From: Deinococcus marmoris DSM 12784
Lineage (GTDB): Bacteria > Deinococcota > Deinococci > Deinococcales > Deinococcaceae
Assembly (NCBI RefSeq): GCF_000701405.1
Contig: NZ_JNIV01000011.1
Coordinates: forward strand, 1-64,000
Direction: 5' to 3'
DNA length: 64,000 nucleotides
The notes below the pieces were generated by a model. It had not been told where the DNA came from. It saw only the letters and a list, made by a program, of their open reading frames with translations, and did not search any database. Below, piece by piece: positions 52,065 through 63,859 of the stretch. Position 1 is the stretch's first letter; each line of letters begins with the position of its first letter. A program made the position numbers and the translations under genes.

Positions 52065-52421
52065 CTATTGGCTAGACAGAGGATCACTGTCCGGCTCGTC
52101 CTCGAACTCCAGCTCAATCGCCGCCTGACAGTGCGGACAGCCCACGATACTGACCTCGGAACCGTCGCTGGCCTGCACGACCGGGGCGGTGGCGAGCATG
52201 TCCTCGGTGACCTCGAATTCCTCACCGCAGTTGGGGCAGGTGGTCAGGATGCCCAGCAGTTCCAGCTCGAAGTCCTCGCCGCCGCCGTTGCGGGTCACTT
52301 CCATCTCGGCGCTGCACGAGTCGCACACGATCACGTCGCCCGGATGCAATTCGGCGCGGTCCTGATCGCTCAGTTCCAGCACCTCGCCGCAGACGGGGCA
52401 TTCAATTTCTAGCGTAGCCAT
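52065..52421 (-). CDS. LysW-like double zinc-ribbon protein
   Basis: A 118-residue protein with four CxxC knuckles: Cys8/11, Cys33/36, Cys62/65 and Cys95/98. The first half (CPVCGEVLELS ... CDSCSAEMEV) looks like the zinc ribbon of a normal LysW; the second half (CPNCGEEFEV ... GCPHCQAAIELEFEDE) is a further ribbon. The C terminus is acidic but lacks EDWGE, so it cannot serve as the usual amino-group carrier. TAAACT lies 7 nt before the ATG, an independent promoter. Its role is unknown; a partner or scaffold in the LysW pathway is one guess. Confidence 0.8.
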   Translation of the reverse strand: MATLEIECPVCGEVLELSDQDRAELHPGDVIVCDSCSAEMEVTRNGGGEDFELELLGILTTCPNCGEEFEVTEDMLATAPVVQASDGSEVSIVGCPHCQAAIELEFEDEPDSDPLSSQ

Positions 52422-52444
52422 AAGGCACAGTTTACGGGGTCTGG

Positions 52445-52957
52445 TTACGGGGTCTGGTCTGAAGTGGGCTTCTCGCCCGGAAAGCGTCCGTGCTTCTTGA
52501 AGAAGGCCAGGATGCTGCCTTCCGCCAGTGCCTCACGCAGGAATTCGGGCGGGGGCGGAAGCTGCACGGTGCCGCGCGGGTGGGTCAGAACCCCCGTGTC
52601 GATGTCCAGCGTGACCTCTTCCCCGTCCTCCAGCACGCCGGTCAGATCGGCCTCGAAGGCGGGGATGCCCAGATTCAGCAGGTTGCGGTAGTGGATGCGC
52701 GCGAAGCTGGGGGCGACGATGGCCCCGATTTGCAGCTTCTTGAGGGCCTGCGGGGCGTACTCGCGGCTGCTGCCCAGGCCCCAGTTGCGCCCGCCGATCA
52801 GGAGGTCACCGGGCCGCACCTGGGCGGCAAATTCGGGGCGGGTGTAGTGGAAGGCGAATGTCTGGAACACGTCCTCGCCAGCCATGAACGGCGCGAACTT
52901 GCCGGGCAGGATGTCGTCGGTGTTCACGCTGTCGCCAAATTTCCAGACGCGGGGCAT
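52445..52957 (-). CDS. lysU: homoaconitase small subunit (LeuD-like)
   Basis: A 170-residue swivel domain completing homoaconitase in the alpha-aminoadipate lysine pathway. GDSVNTDDILPGKF, then DLLIGGRNWGLGSSREYAPQALK and IVAPSFARIHYRNLLNLGIPAFE are typical; the C-terminal KKHGRFPGE resembles the Thermus homoaconitase small subunit. Its neighbours (lysW, lysX) argue for homoaconitase over isopropylmalate isomerase. The large subunit is not in the window. Confidence 0.87.
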   Translation of the reverse strand: MPRVWKFGDSVNTDDILPGKFAPFMAGEDVFQTFAFHYTRPEFAAQVRPGDLLIGGRNWGLGSSREYAPQALKKLQIGAIVAPSFARIHYRNLLNLGIPAFEADLTGVLEDGEEVTLDIDTGVLTHPRGTVQLPPPPEFLREALAEGSILAFFKKHGRFPGEKPTSDQTP

Positions 52958-53016
52958 GGGGGAAGTATGGCGCGCGGCAGGGACATGGGGAAATAAAGGT
53001 CTAAGTGGAGGCAGGG

Positions 53017-53724
53017 CTACGGCTTTTCCCAGTCGATCACATTGCGGTGGCGCAGGTAAAAAAGAAACTGGGAACCCAGCAGGACGATGTTGAACAGGAC
53101 AGCGGACAGCACCCGGCCCGACAGCTCGTAGAACTTGCCCAGCGTGGTGTACGGGCGCTGCGGCGTGATGAACAGCATCACCGCGAGGGACAGCACGAAC
53201 ACCACCAGCATCACGATCAGGACGTATTTGTTTGCCTGGTAAAAGCCGCTCCAGGCCCCGCGCCTAGACGTATGGATGTGCCCACTGGTCAGGTTCGTTC
53301 GCACGCCGTCCACGCTCAGGGCCAGGGTCACGCGGGTTCCGGCGGAAAAAGCGAATGCCTTCTCCCGGAGCAGCCGCTCGGTCAGGCGTTCGGTGCGGTC
53401 CTGCACCTCGGTCAGGTGGATGCCGAACACGCGCACCACCACGAATCTGCCGCCGTCGAGGGTGTTGACCAGACCGGGCAGGCTCTCGCCCGCCTGCGGC
53501 CACGACAGCAGGACCAGCGCCCCCGCCCGGACCTCGGCACGGTCATGGGCGATCACCAGATCGATGACGGCCTCGCCGTGGTCCGTGAGCGAACCGTCGG
53601 CATTCCTCAGGGGTATGAAGCGCCAGCCGCTGAACACCCGCTCCCACAGCGCATGATCGTGGATGTCCGCGCCAGGGGCCACAGGAATCACGCAGATGGA
53701 GCGCAGGTAGTTGGCGGCGGGCAT
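53017..53724 (-). CDS. membrane protein of unknown function
   Basis: A 235-residue protein with a mixed soluble N-terminal part (1-165) and two C-terminal membrane helices (YVLIVMLVVFVLSLAVMLFI near 167-186 and VLSAVLFNIVLLGSQFLFYL near 206-225). I do not recognise a family. TAGCCT ends 7 nt before the ATG, so it has its own leaderless promoter; the 59-nt gap to lysU argues against a shared job. Confidence 0.75.
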   Translation of the reverse strand: MPAANYLRSICVIPVAPGADIHDHALWERVFSGWRFIPLRNADGSLTDHGEAVIDLVIAHDRAEVRAGALVLLSWPQAGESLPGLVNTLDGGRFVVVRVFGIHLTEVQDRTERLTERLLREKAFAFSAGTRVTLALSVDGVRTNLTSGHIHTSRRGAWSGFYQANKYVLIVMLVVFVLSLAVMLFITPQRPYTTLGKFYELSGRVLSAVLFNIVLLGSQFLFYLRHRNVIDWEKP

Positions 53725-53779
53725 GAACCTGAGGCTACTTCAATCTGCCTGCCCCCTCTGCGGTGTCCTGCTGATCCAC

Positions 53780-53807
53780 AACATCTGAGCGGTCATTCAT
53801 ATATACT
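53780..53807 (+). promoter_or_regulatory. P-type ATPase promoter with an SmtB/ArsR-like operator
   Basis: TATACT (53802-53807) ends 7 nt before the ATPase ATG. The stretch 53780-53805 contains CTGAGCGGTCATTCATATA, close to the 12-2-12 type operator recognised by SmtB-family metal sensors (TGAxC...GTxATTCAxATAT). A regulator bound here would cover the -10 box. Confidence 0.55.
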
Positions 53808-53814
53808 GGCGTCC

Positions 53815-56058
<2,244 letters not shown>

Positions 56059-56061
56059 GCC

Positions 56062-56199
56062 ATGCTGGAAATCACGGTCTACACCGTGCCCAACTGCGCC
56101 GATTGCGAGGCGGTGGGGCGGCTGTTGACCAGCCAGGGGGCCGCCTTCACCGAGAAGAACGTGCGCGAGGATGCGGCAGCGCTGGCGGGGAATCCATGA
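56062..56199 (+). CDS. truncated glutaredoxin-like ORF
   Basis: A 45-residue frame, MLEITVYTVPNCADCEAVGR then RLLTSQGAAFTEKNVREDAA, ending AALAGNP. It matches the first half of a glutaredoxin/NrdH-type fold, with the redox motif CADC (CxxC) and strand-helix-strand pattern, but the cis-proline loop and second half are missing. It lies 3 nt after the ATPase stop, and its TGA overlaps an in-frame ATG of the regulator frame (56196). Either a decayed remnant or a short redox or metal-binding peptide. Confidence 0.55.
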   Translation: MLEITVYTVPNCADCEAVGRLLTSQGAAFTEKNVREDAAALAGNP

Positions 56200-56222
56200 G
56201 CGTGCTGGGCTACACTGGGGAA

Positions 56223-56600
56223 ATGATAATTGCCTCTCAAGAACGTGCAGATCAGGAGGCGGTCTGCGAGGTCAATTGCGTTCATCCAGAGGCGGTGGCG
56301 CAGGCCCGCGCAGCCCTGCCGGGCGGCCAGGATGTCGAGACGGCCAGCGCCTTTCTGAAGCTGGTGGCCGATCCCACGCGGCTGAGAATCCTGAGCGCCC
56401 TGAACACCCGCGAGCTGTGCGTCTGCGATCTGGCGGCGGTGGTGGGCCTGTCGGAAAGTGCCGTGAGCCACCAGCTCCGGCTGCTGCGGGCGGGACGCGT
56501 GGTGGCCTTCCGCAAGGTGGGCCGCGTGGCGTATTACCGCTTGCTGGATCACCACGTCACCCTGCTGATCGAGAGCGCGCTTGACCATGCCAGGGAGTAG
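56223..56600 (+). CDS. ArsR/SmtB-family metal-responsive repressor
   Basis: A 125-residue winged-helix sensor. The alpha-3 site ELCVCDLAAVVG is the CadC/CmtR-type metal motif, preceded by an N-terminal pair (VCEVNCVHPE); SESAVSHQLRLLRAGRVV is the recognition helix and DHHVTLLIESALDHARE could supply alpha-5 ligands. TACACT 6 nt upstream supports the ATG at 56223; the ATG at 56196, overlapping the glutaredoxin-like stop, is the alternative. It probably controls the upstream ATPase. Confidence 0.9.
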   Translation: MIIASQERADQEAVCEVNCVHPEAVAQARAALPGGQDVETASAFLKLVADPTRLRILSALNTRELCVCDLAAVVGLSESAVSHQLRLLRAGRVVAFRKVGRVAYYRLLDHHVTLLIESALDHARE

Positions 56601-57030
56601 AACTGGACAGTGGCTCAGGCTGGGCGCATTTCTGGCTGCGTTCGTCTTGCTCGGTGTCTTCGCGGGCGGCTGGCTGGCGCGGCAAATTCAGGCACGGGGG
56701 CCGCTGTACTGCATCGAACAGGCGGGGACGCTCTGGAACGGTGTGGCACCGCTTTCGTCTGGCTTTGAGCCTGAATGCCCGCAGAGCGAGAGTTACCGGG
56801 CAGAGGTGCGCTCTGGCGATACGCGGGTGGAACAGTACCGCGTACAGGGCTGGCAACCGCGCGCCCTGCTCCCGGCCATGAAGGCGGGCGGCTACCTCCA
56901 GATCACTGACGAGCCGATTGGGCCGGGCAATTATTCGGCGTTCCTGGGCCGCGCGGGCGTGCCGGAAATTCAGTATCTGGCGAATCAGGAAGGCGACACG
57001 ACGCTGATCACGCTGAGCGGACGGCCCTAA
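56587..57030 (+). CDS. membrane-anchored protein of unknown function
   Basis: A 147-residue protein with one N-terminal membrane helix (LGAFLAAFVLLGVFAGGWLA) and an exported beta-rich part containing two cysteines (LYCIEQ ... EPECPQSE). No family is recognised. The ATG lies within the 3' end of the ArsR gene, so it is probably co-transcribed. A part in metal handling is possible only by association. Confidence 0.7.
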   Translation: MPGSRTGQWLRLGAFLAAFVLLGVFAGGWLARQIQARGPLYCIEQAGTLWNGVAPLSSGFEPECPQSESYRAEVRSGDTRVEQYRVQGWQPRALLPAMKAGGYLQITDEPIGPGNYSAFLGRAGVPEIQYLANQEGDTTLITLSGRP

Positions 57031-57070
57031 TTACCTTCAGCACAACGGAATTGCGGCAGACTCGGCGCGA

Positions 57071-58936
57071 ATGACCCGGCCACCCAGATTCGATACAGCT
57101 CCAAAAACTCCAATTCAGAGTGACAATCTGCCCCTCTCGCACCGCCTGCGTGATCTGGCCGACACGCTGGGGCTGGTGTGGCGGGCCAGCAGGCGGCACA
57201 GCCTGACCTACGCGGCCACGACATTGATCGCCAGCGCCCTGCCTGCCGCCAACCTGTATGTGGGCAAGCTGCTTCTGGACGAGGTGGCGCAGGCGGCGGG
57301 CGGCGGCGTGACCTACACGGCGCTGCTGACCCTGCTGGCGATTCAGGTGGCCCTGGGCGTGTTCGGCAGCCTGCTGAGTACGGTGGGCACGGCCTCACAG
57401 CAATTGCTGGGTGACAGTTTGCAGCACAGTGTCAGCCGCCGGATTCTGGACAAGGCGTCGGGCTTGAGCGTGGACGCTTTCGAGAATGCCGAAACCTATG
57501 ACCGCCTGCAACAGGCCTACCGCGAGGTGGGTTCGCGTCCACTGGGGGTGGCGACGCAACTGGTGGGGCTGGCCGGGGCCGCCGTCACCCTGATTTCGGT
57601 GGGCGCATTGATGGCCCGGCTGGGCGTGTGGGTGCTGCCGCTGGTGCTGCTGGCAAGCGTGCCAGGGGTGATCGTCAGCAACCGTTTCGGCATCCAGGGC
57701 TACCAGATGCTGCGCCGCCAGACCCACGATGCCCGCGTGCAGAACTATCTGGGCAGCCTGCTGACCTCGGACACGCTGGTCAAGGAAGTGCGCCTCTTCG
57801 GCTTCGAGGGCCACCTGCTGGAGCGCTGGCGCAGCTATTACCTGGGCTTCCGCAAGACGCTCGAAGATCTGGTGCGCCGCCGCTCGGCGTGGGGCTTCGG
57901 CGCGGCGCTGGCCTCTGCACTATTGATTGGTCTGGCGAGCGCGCTGATTCTGCGGCGGGCGGCGGACGGGCAGATCAGCGTCGGGGACTTTTCCATTTTC
58001 GTGCTGGGCATCGCGCAGGTGCAGGCCACCGTGAGCAACCTTCTCAACGGCGTCAGCGGGATTTACCAGAACCTGCTGTACATGCGAAACCTCTTCGGCT
58101 TTCTGGAGCTGCCCAGCCGCGATCTGGACGCCGGGGAGGTCTGGGCCGGGCCAATCGACACCATTGAATTCAAGGACGTGGGGTTCCGCTATCCGCTGAC
58201 CGAGCGGGACGTGCTGCGCGGCGTGAATTTCACCGTGCGGCGCGGGCAGGCGCTGGCGCTGGTGGGCGAGAACGGCGCGGGCAAGACCACCCTGGTCAAG
58301 CTGCTCACGCAGTTGTTCGAGCCGAGCAGCGGCACCATTTTGCTGAACGGCATGGACGCCGCCCTGTTCAGCCCGCGCAGCGTGCAAAAGCAGATGAGCA
58401 TCATCTTTCAGGATTTCGGCCAGTACCAGATGAGCGCCCGCGAGAATGTCGCCCTGGCCGAGGTGGCGCGGCTCGCGGAGGAGGGCGTTGTGGAAAGTGC
58501 CGTGCAGCGGGCCGGAGCCGAGTTCGTGGACGATCTGCCGGAAGGGCTGGACACGCCGCTGGGCCGGCTGTTTCAGGGCGGACGGCAACTGTCGGGCGGG
58601 CAGTGGCAGCGGCTGGCGCTGGCGCGGCTGTACTTCCGCGACGCCTCGGTGCTGGTCTTCGACGAGCCGACGGCGGCGCTGGACGCCCGCGCAGAATCGG
58701 AAACGATTGAGGCATTGCGCTCGCAGACCACGGACCGCATCACGCTGCTGATCTCGCACCGCTTTTCCACCGTGCGGCTGGCCGATCAGATCGTGGTGCT
58801 GGAGGGCGGCGTGATCGTGGAGTCAGGAAGCCATGCGGAACTGATGGCGCGCGGCGGGCAGTACGCCTCTCTCTACAACTTGCAGGCGCGGGGCTATGGA
58901 GCGGCGAAAACGGAAACGGTCAGCGACCCGGCTTAG
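57071..58936 (+). CDS. ABC transporter, fused permease and ATPase (exporter type)
   Basis: A 621-residue half-transporter. Six membrane helices span about 40-340. The ATPase domain has Walker A LVGENGAGKTTLVKLL, the signature LSGGQWQRLALARLY, Walker B VLVFDEPTAALD and the switch His in LISHRFSTVR. The fold fits type IV exporters of lipids, peptides or drugs; it should act as a dimer. The substrate is unknown. Its 3' end overlaps the end of the convergent lipoprotein gene by 17 nt. Confidence 0.93.
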   Translation: MTRPPRFDTAPKTPIQSDNLPLSHRLRDLADTLGLVWRASRRHSLTYAATTLIASALPAANLYVGKLLLDEVAQAAGGGVTYTALLTLLAIQVALGVFGSLLSTVGTASQQLLGDSLQHSVSRRILDKASGLSVDAFENAETYDRLQQAYREVGSRPLGVATQLVGLAGAAVTLISVGALMARLGVWVLPLVLLASVPGVIVSNRFGIQGYQMLRRQTHDARVQNYLGSLLTSDTLVKEVRLFGFEGHLLERWRSYYLGFRKTLEDLVRRRSAWGFGAALASALLIGLASALILRRAADGQISVGDFSIFVLGIAQVQATVSNLLNGVSGIYQNLLYMRNLFGFLELPSRDLDAGEVWAGPIDTIEFKDVGFRYPLTERDVLRGVNFTVRRGQALALVGENGAGKTTLVKLLTQLFEPSSGTILLNGMDAALFSPRSVQKQMSIIFQDFGQYQMSARENVALAEVARLAEEGVVESAVQRAGAEFVDDLPEGLDTPLGRLFQGGRQLSGGQWQRLALARLYFRDASVLVFDEPTAALDARAESETIEALRSQTTDRITLLISHRFSTVRLADQIVVLEGGVIVESGSHAELMARGGQYASLYNLQARGYGAAKTETVSDPA

Positions 58937-59849
58937 TCCTGTCCTGGCGGGCATCCTCCGCCTTCCACTCCCCGGCGATGGCGGCGGCCTTGCCCGCCAC
59001 CCAGGCCAGCGCGTCGCTGTTGGGAAACGAGATGGCGCTGTGGTCCTCGCGCGAGGAGATGAAACGCTCGGTGCCCGTGCGGGTGCCGTCCAGGCGCACA
59101 TTGGGCGTCAGCTCGAACAGGTAGTTGACCGGCCAGCCGCCGCTGACGCCGGGGCGGGCGGGCAGGCGTTTGCTCTGCACCTCCAGATCGCGGGCGACAT
59201 TGGGCCAGACGATGTCCTTGACCCCCACCGTGCGCCCGGCCACCGAGAAGGCGTCGCAGGCGTGCATCGGGGACGGCTCGGCACCGTAGGCGTCTCCCAG
59301 CGCGCGGATTCCGGCCCCGAAGTCAGATTTCCAGGCCACACAGATACCGTCCAGATCGACTTGCAGGGCAACCGGCACCCCCGGATTGACGCGGCTCAGG
59401 TGGTGCAGCCACACCGATCCCTGCGAGTGGCCCAGCAGCACCAGCCGGGGCGGTTTCGCCGACTTCATCCAGGTGTTTTTGACCTGCTCGAAATCCGAAC
59501 GAAGCGCTTCGTAGCCGCGCTGGGGACCGCCGATGTACTCGGAGGAAAACGTGGCGGCGGCGTTGCTGGCGTAGCCCGAGACCTGGGTACGGTAGCCCGT
59601 CGCTGTGAACACGTCGGCCAGCCGGTCCAGCGTGCCGCGCGATCCCAGGTAATCCCAGTTGTCGCGCGGGGCCAGACAGGGCGGCGCGCAGCGGCCCGAC
59701 ATGGCAAAGATCACCACGTCCGGCGGCGGACCGTTCAGGTTCAGGGCCGGGGTGCGGGCCGGATGGATCACGTACAGCGGCGTACAGCCCACCAGCGCCA
59801 GCACGCACAGCAGCGGGGCCAGCAGACGGACGGGCAGGCGCAGAGACAC
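58920..59849 (-). CDS. alpha/beta-fold lipoprotein, putative esterase/lipase
   Basis: A 309-residue lipoprotein. The signal peptide ends in LVGC (Cys22), and the fold has VVIFAMSG, a nucleophile elbow LLGHSQGS and a late DHSAIS segment that may supply the catalytic His. The GTG at 59849 is the best start, though GGAGG lies directly against it; the open frame upstream is antisense to gmk. An exported, membrane-bound hydrolase of unknown substrate, convergent with the ABC exporter. Confidence 0.75.
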   Translation of the reverse strand: MSLRLPVRLLAPLLCVLALVGCTPLYVIHPARTPALNLNGPPPDVVIFAMSGRCAPPCLAPRDNWDYLGSRGTLDRLADVFTATGYRTQVSGYASNAAATFSSEYIGGPQRGYEALRSDFEQVKNTWMKSAKPPRLVLLGHSQGSVWLHHLSRVNPGVPVALQVDLDGICVAWKSDFGAGIRALGDAYGAEPSPMHACDAFSVAGRTVGVKDIVWPNVARDLEVQSKRLPARPGVSGGWPVNYLFELTPNVRLDGTRTGTERFISSREDHSAISFPNSDALAWVAGKAAAIAGEWKAEDARQDRTKPGR

Positions 59850-59996
59850 CCTCCAGTTTAGGCACGAACAGGCAGCCCGGATACGGGCGCGGCTTCCCTT
59901 TGCGGTCACACCCGGCGGGGGCAGACCGTTCCCACGGCCCCCGGACAGACCCTCCCTCTTTCCCGGAAGTGCGCCTTGCGGGTATTCTGGAGGGCA

Positions 59997-60722
59997 ATGA
60001 CGCTCGATCAGGCCGAACCTTCCACACTTTCCACCGAACATTCCACCGCCCGCCGGGGTCTGCTGATCGTGATCACGGGCGCGTCCGGCGTCGGCAAGGG
60101 CACCCTGCGCGAACGCTGGCTGGCCGGGCAGGACGTGTTCTACAGCACGTCGTGGACCACCCGCGAAGCCAGGGCCGGGGAACGGCATGGCGTGGACTAC
60201 GTGTTCGTGCCGCCGGAAGTCTTTGACAGCAAGGCCAGAGCGGGCGGCTTTCTGGAACACGCCGCCTTCGTGGGCAACCGCTACGGCACGCCCATCGAAC
60301 CCATCGAGGCCGCGCTGGCACGCGGGCAGGACGTGGTGCTGGAAATCGAGGTCGAGGGGGCCATGCAGGTCAAGGCCCGCATGGGCGCTGAGGCCGTGCT
60401 GGTCTTCATCATGCCGCCCAGCCTGACCGAGCTGCGCCGCCGTCTGGAGGGCCGCGCCACCGAGACCCCCGAGCGCGTCGAGAAGAGGCTGCGCCGCGCC
60501 CGCGAGGAGATTCAGGAGGCCCACGCCTTCCGCTACGTGATCGTGAACGACGATCTGGACCGCGCCGTGGAGGAATTGCTGGCCGTGCAGCGTGCCGAAC
60601 GTGCCGCGCAGGTGCCTCCTGAGCAGTGGACGGAGGAAGAACGGGCGGCGGTAACGGCGGCACAGGCCGTGAGAAGTGAGGGGCTGGACGCAGCACACTT
60701 GCAGCGCGTCGTGGATTCTTAA
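59997..60722 (+). CDS. gmk: guanylate kinase
   Basis: A 241-residue kinase phosphorylating GMP. The P-loop is [13 protein letters not shown] (usual Pro replaced by Ala), the GMP site [22 protein letters not shown], and [12 protein letters not shown] follows. It has an N-terminal extension of about 27 residues and a longer C-terminal helix than most. TATTCT ends 8 nt before this ATG, favouring it over one 21 nt upstream. The macro-domain gene follows by 11 nt. Confidence 0.93.
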   Translation: MTLDQAEPSTLSTEHSTARRGLLIVITGASGVGKGTLRERWLAGQDVFYSTSWTTREARAGERHGVDYVFVPPEVFDSKARAGGFLEHAAFVGNRYGTPIEPIEAALARGQDVVLEIEVEGAMQVKARMGAEAVLVFIMPPSLTELRRRLEGRATETPERVEKRLRRAREEIQEAHAFRYVIVNDDLDRAVEELLAVQRAERAAQVPPEQWTEEERAAVTAAQAVRSEGLDAAHLQRVVDS

Positions 60723-60733
60723 AAGGGGGAGAC

Positions 60734-61252
60734 ATGCCACTTGAGATCGTTCAGGGCGACATCGCCGTGCAGGACTGCGCCGCCCTCGTGACTGCCGCGA
60801 ATAAGGAACTGATGGGTGGTGGGGGTGTGGACGGCGTGATCCACCGCGCCGCCGGACCAGGGTTGCTGCGCGCCATTCGCAGGATCGGCGGCACGCCTAC
60901 CGGAACTGCCGTGATCACCCCAGCATTTGAGCTGGAAGAACGCGGCGTGCAGTACGTCATTCATGCCGTCGGCCCGATCTGGCGCGGCGGCGGGAGTGGT
61001 GAGGCCGAACTGCTGGCCGGGGCCTACCGCCGCAGCCTGGAACTGGCGGTGGAGAATGGCTGCGCGTGTGTCGCCTTTCCCGCCCTCAGCACGGGGGTTT
61101 ACGGGTATCCAGCCGAGAAAGCCGCGCCCGTGGCCCTGGCGACGATTCTGGAATTCCTGAGCGGGCATCCAGAGCTGGAGGTCCGCATGGTGCTGTACGA
61201 CGTGGGCAGCCTGCATGTCTTTCAGCGGGCGCTGGCACGGCTGACGGGATAG
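60734..61252 (+). CDS. macro-domain protein, O-acetyl-ADP-ribose deacetylase type
   Basis: A 172-residue macro domain of the MacroD/YmdB type: [39 protein letters not shown] carries the Asn and Asp of the ADP-ribose site, and [13 protein letters not shown] is the phosphate loop. It can remove ADP-ribose or acetyl-ADP-ribose adducts. It follows gmk closely, with AGGGGGAG before the ATG. The link to guanylate metabolism is positional only. Confidence 0.93.
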   Translation: MPLEIVQGDIAVQDCAALVTAANKELMGGGGVDGVIHRAAGPGLLRAIRRIGGTPTGTAVITPAFELEERGVQYVIHAVGPIWRGGGSGEAELLAGAYRRSLELAVENGCACVAFPALSTGVYGYPAEKAAPVALATILEFLSGHPELEVRMVLYDVGSLHVFQRALARLTG

Positions 61253-61315
61253 GCTGGCCGCGCAGTCAGCCGCCTCAAAGTCCACGCTCATGCGCGGCGC
61301 TTAGGATGCGGCCAT

Positions 61316-62137
61316 ATGTCCCTGCACCCCAATCTGCCCCACCTGTCCTCCCGGCAAACCCCCGCGCGGGCGCTGCTCCTCAGCGCGGCCCTGAGCCTCG
61401 GCGTCCTGCTGGCGGGGGCTGCCTCCGCGCAGACCGCTGCGCCCGCCCCTAAACCCGCCGCGTCGTCCACTGCCACCACCGAAGCGGCCAGTGCAATTGC
61501 CGTTGAGGTCAGCGCCGCCGTGAAGGGGCAGATCATCAGTTGCCCGGCTACCCTGAAGCTCAGCCCGCGCGCGGTGTGCCTGTACGTGCCGGGCGGCGTG
61601 GCCTCGCTGCGCCCATTGATCGCGGGCAAACTCAGCGGGCGCACGGCGGGAAGCTGGAAGACCAGCGGCAAGGCCAGCACCCTGCTGGTCAGCCAGAAAG
61701 CAGGCGGACCGCTGGGGGCCTTCGTGCTGCTCAGCGCGCTGAACGACAAGGAAAGTCTGGTGGTGGTGGACGCCGCGCAGGCCAAAGCTGTTCCCGCCGC
61801 TGCCAGACCTGCTACACCGGCAGGCGTCATCAAGGGGCAGCCCTACGTGCTGGGCCGCGATCTGGCCGGAGTGGTGGGCGTGACCAGCCAGGGCGGCGGC
61901 AACTACCGCCTGACCACCGAGGACGGCTCGGTGCTGACTGTCACGGTGGGCCGCAAGGCCGCGCAGACCAGCAACGGCACGGTGGAACTGCCCCTCGCGC
62001 CCGCCACCGACGGCACCAACCTGATCTTTCCGCTGGACGGTCTGCGTTCGCTGGGCTGCACCGTCACCCCCGCCGGGACCAATTTGACCGTGGCCTGCGG
62101 CGCGGACAGCATCGGCCTGCGGCCCATCGTTTTCTAG
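61316..62137 (+). CDS. secreted protein, possibly copper amine oxidase N-terminal-like
   Basis: A 273-residue exported protein. The signal peptide (about 1-39) ends in AGAASAQ, a Pro/Ala/Thr-rich linker follows, then two beta-rich regions. YVLGRDLAGVVGVTSQGGGNYRLTTEDGSVLTVTVG and LIFPLDGLRSLGCTV resemble the stalk domains of copper-amine-oxidase N-terminal-like proteins. Three cysteines lie in the mature part. TAGGAT ends 8 nt before the ATG. Probably an envelope protein; the function is unknown. Confidence 0.72.
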   Translation: MSLHPNLPHLSSRQTPARALLLSAALSLGVLLAGAASAQTAAPAPKPAASSTATTEAASAIAVEVSAAVKGQIISCPATLKLSPRAVCLYVPGGVASLRPLIAGKLSGRTAGSWKTSGKASTLLVSQKAGGPLGAFVLLSALNDKESLVVVDAAQAKAVPAAARPATPAGVIKGQPYVLGRDLAGVVGVTSQGGGNYRLTTEDGSVLTVTVGRKAAQTSNGTVELPLAPATDGTNLIFPLDGLRSLGCTVTPAGTNLTVACGADSIGLRPIVF

Positions 62138-62151
62138 GTTCAGATGAAAAG

Positions 62152-62185
62152 GGAGGCGGGCGTGCTGGACACGGTTCCCGCCTCC
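62152..62185 (+). terminator. terminator after the secreted-protein gene
   Basis: GGAGGCGGG and CCCGCCTCC form a perfect 9-bp stem around a 16-nt loop, followed by GCTGCTTTCT. The stretch from there to 62345 holds no gene. Confidence 0.65.
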
Positions 62186-62345
62186 GCTGCTTTCTCCCAG
62201 ACGGCCCCGAAAAGCCTTCAGACGGTCTTAGTGTCCGGCTCATAACACAGGTAGGTGCAACCCGGCGGGCGCGAAGTGCGTAATCATAGCTGCAATCGCC
62301 CGCTGGACTGAGGGGCGTTGTCCACACTCCAAGGAGGACCCACCC

Positions 62346-63026
<681 letters not shown>

Positions 63027-63046
63027 ACCCGCAACTCCGCTCACCT

Positions 63047-63078
63047 CTCCCCTGCTGATCACTGGCGGGGGAGTTTTT
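63047..63078 (+). terminator. terminator after pspA
   Basis: CTCCCC and GGGGAG close a hairpin with a partly paired interior, followed by TTTTT. Confidence 0.7.
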
Positions 63079-63126
63079 CGTGGCGCGTGACCCCGCCGTA
63101 ACGCCGGGCCGCTAGACTGGCGGCAC

Positions 63127-63858
63127 ATGAATAAAGTGTTTCCCAGCGCTGCCGAGGCGCTCTGTGATGTGGTGGCCGACGGGCAGACCGTGGCGGTGGG
63201 GGGTTTTGGCCTGTGCGGTATTCCCGAGGCGCTGATCCTGGCCCTGCGCGACAGCGGCGTGAAAAACCTGACCGCCGTGAGCAACAACGCGGGCGTGGAC
63301 GGCTTTGGCCTGGGCCTGCTGCTGGGCACGCGGCAGATCAGCAAGATGATCAGCAGCTATGTGGGCGAGAACAAGGAATTCGAGCGGCAGTATCTGGCCG
63401 GTGAACTGGAGCTGGAATTCACGCCGCAGGGCACGCTGGCCGAACGGATGCGCGCGGGTGGAGCGGGGATTCCCGGCTTTTACACCAAGACAGGTGTGGG
63501 GACGGTGGTGGCCGAGGGCAAGGAAGAAAAGGAGTTTGACGGCGAACGCTACATCCTGGAACGCGCCGTCGTGGCGGATGTCAGTCTGGTCAAGGCGTGG
63601 AAGGCGGATAAGAGCGGCAATCTGGTCTACCGCAAGACGGCGCAGAACTTCAATCCGGTGGTGGCGACGTGTGGGCGGGTGACGGTGGCCGAGGTGGAGG
63701 AAATCGTGGAAGTCGGCCAGCTCGATCCCGATAGCATCGACACGCCGGGCATTTATGTGCAGCGAATAGTCCTGAATGCCACACCTGAGAAACGCATCGA
63801 GCAGCGGACGGTCCGGCAAAGCGCTCCAGCCCCGTCCGCCGCCGGAGAGGAGAGTTAA
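63127..63858 (+). CDS. scoA: 3-oxoacid CoA-transferase, subunit A
   Basis: The alpha subunit (243 residues) of a succinyl-CoA:3-ketoacid CoA-transferase, used in ketone-body and branched-chain ketoacid breakdown. [37 protein letters not shown] and [42 protein letters not shown] are typical. TAGACT ends 8 nt before the ATG. It is followed one base later by subunit B. Confidence 0.94.
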   Translation: MNKVFPSAAEALCDVVADGQTVAVGGFGLCGIPEALILALRDSGVKNLTAVSNNAGVDGFGLGLLLGTRQISKMISSYVGENKEFERQYLAGELELEFTPQGTLAERMRAGGAGIPGFYTKTGVGTVVAEGKEEKEFDGERYILERAVVADVSLVKAWKADKSGNLVYRKTAQNFNPVVATCGRVTVAEVEEIVEVGQLDPDSIDTPGIYVQRIVLNATPEKRIEQRTVRQSAPAPSAAGEES

Positions 63859-63859
63859 G

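Noticed and set aside
53005..53814. N-terminal extension of the P-type ATPase of about 270 residues
   Set aside because: It is the antisense of the minus-strand membrane protein gene, and the ATG at 53815 follows a good -10 box and begins the HMA domain.
59850..60740. Long N-terminal extension of the lipoprotein hydrolase
   Set aside because: It reads antisense through gmk, and the signal peptide with lipobox starts at 59849.
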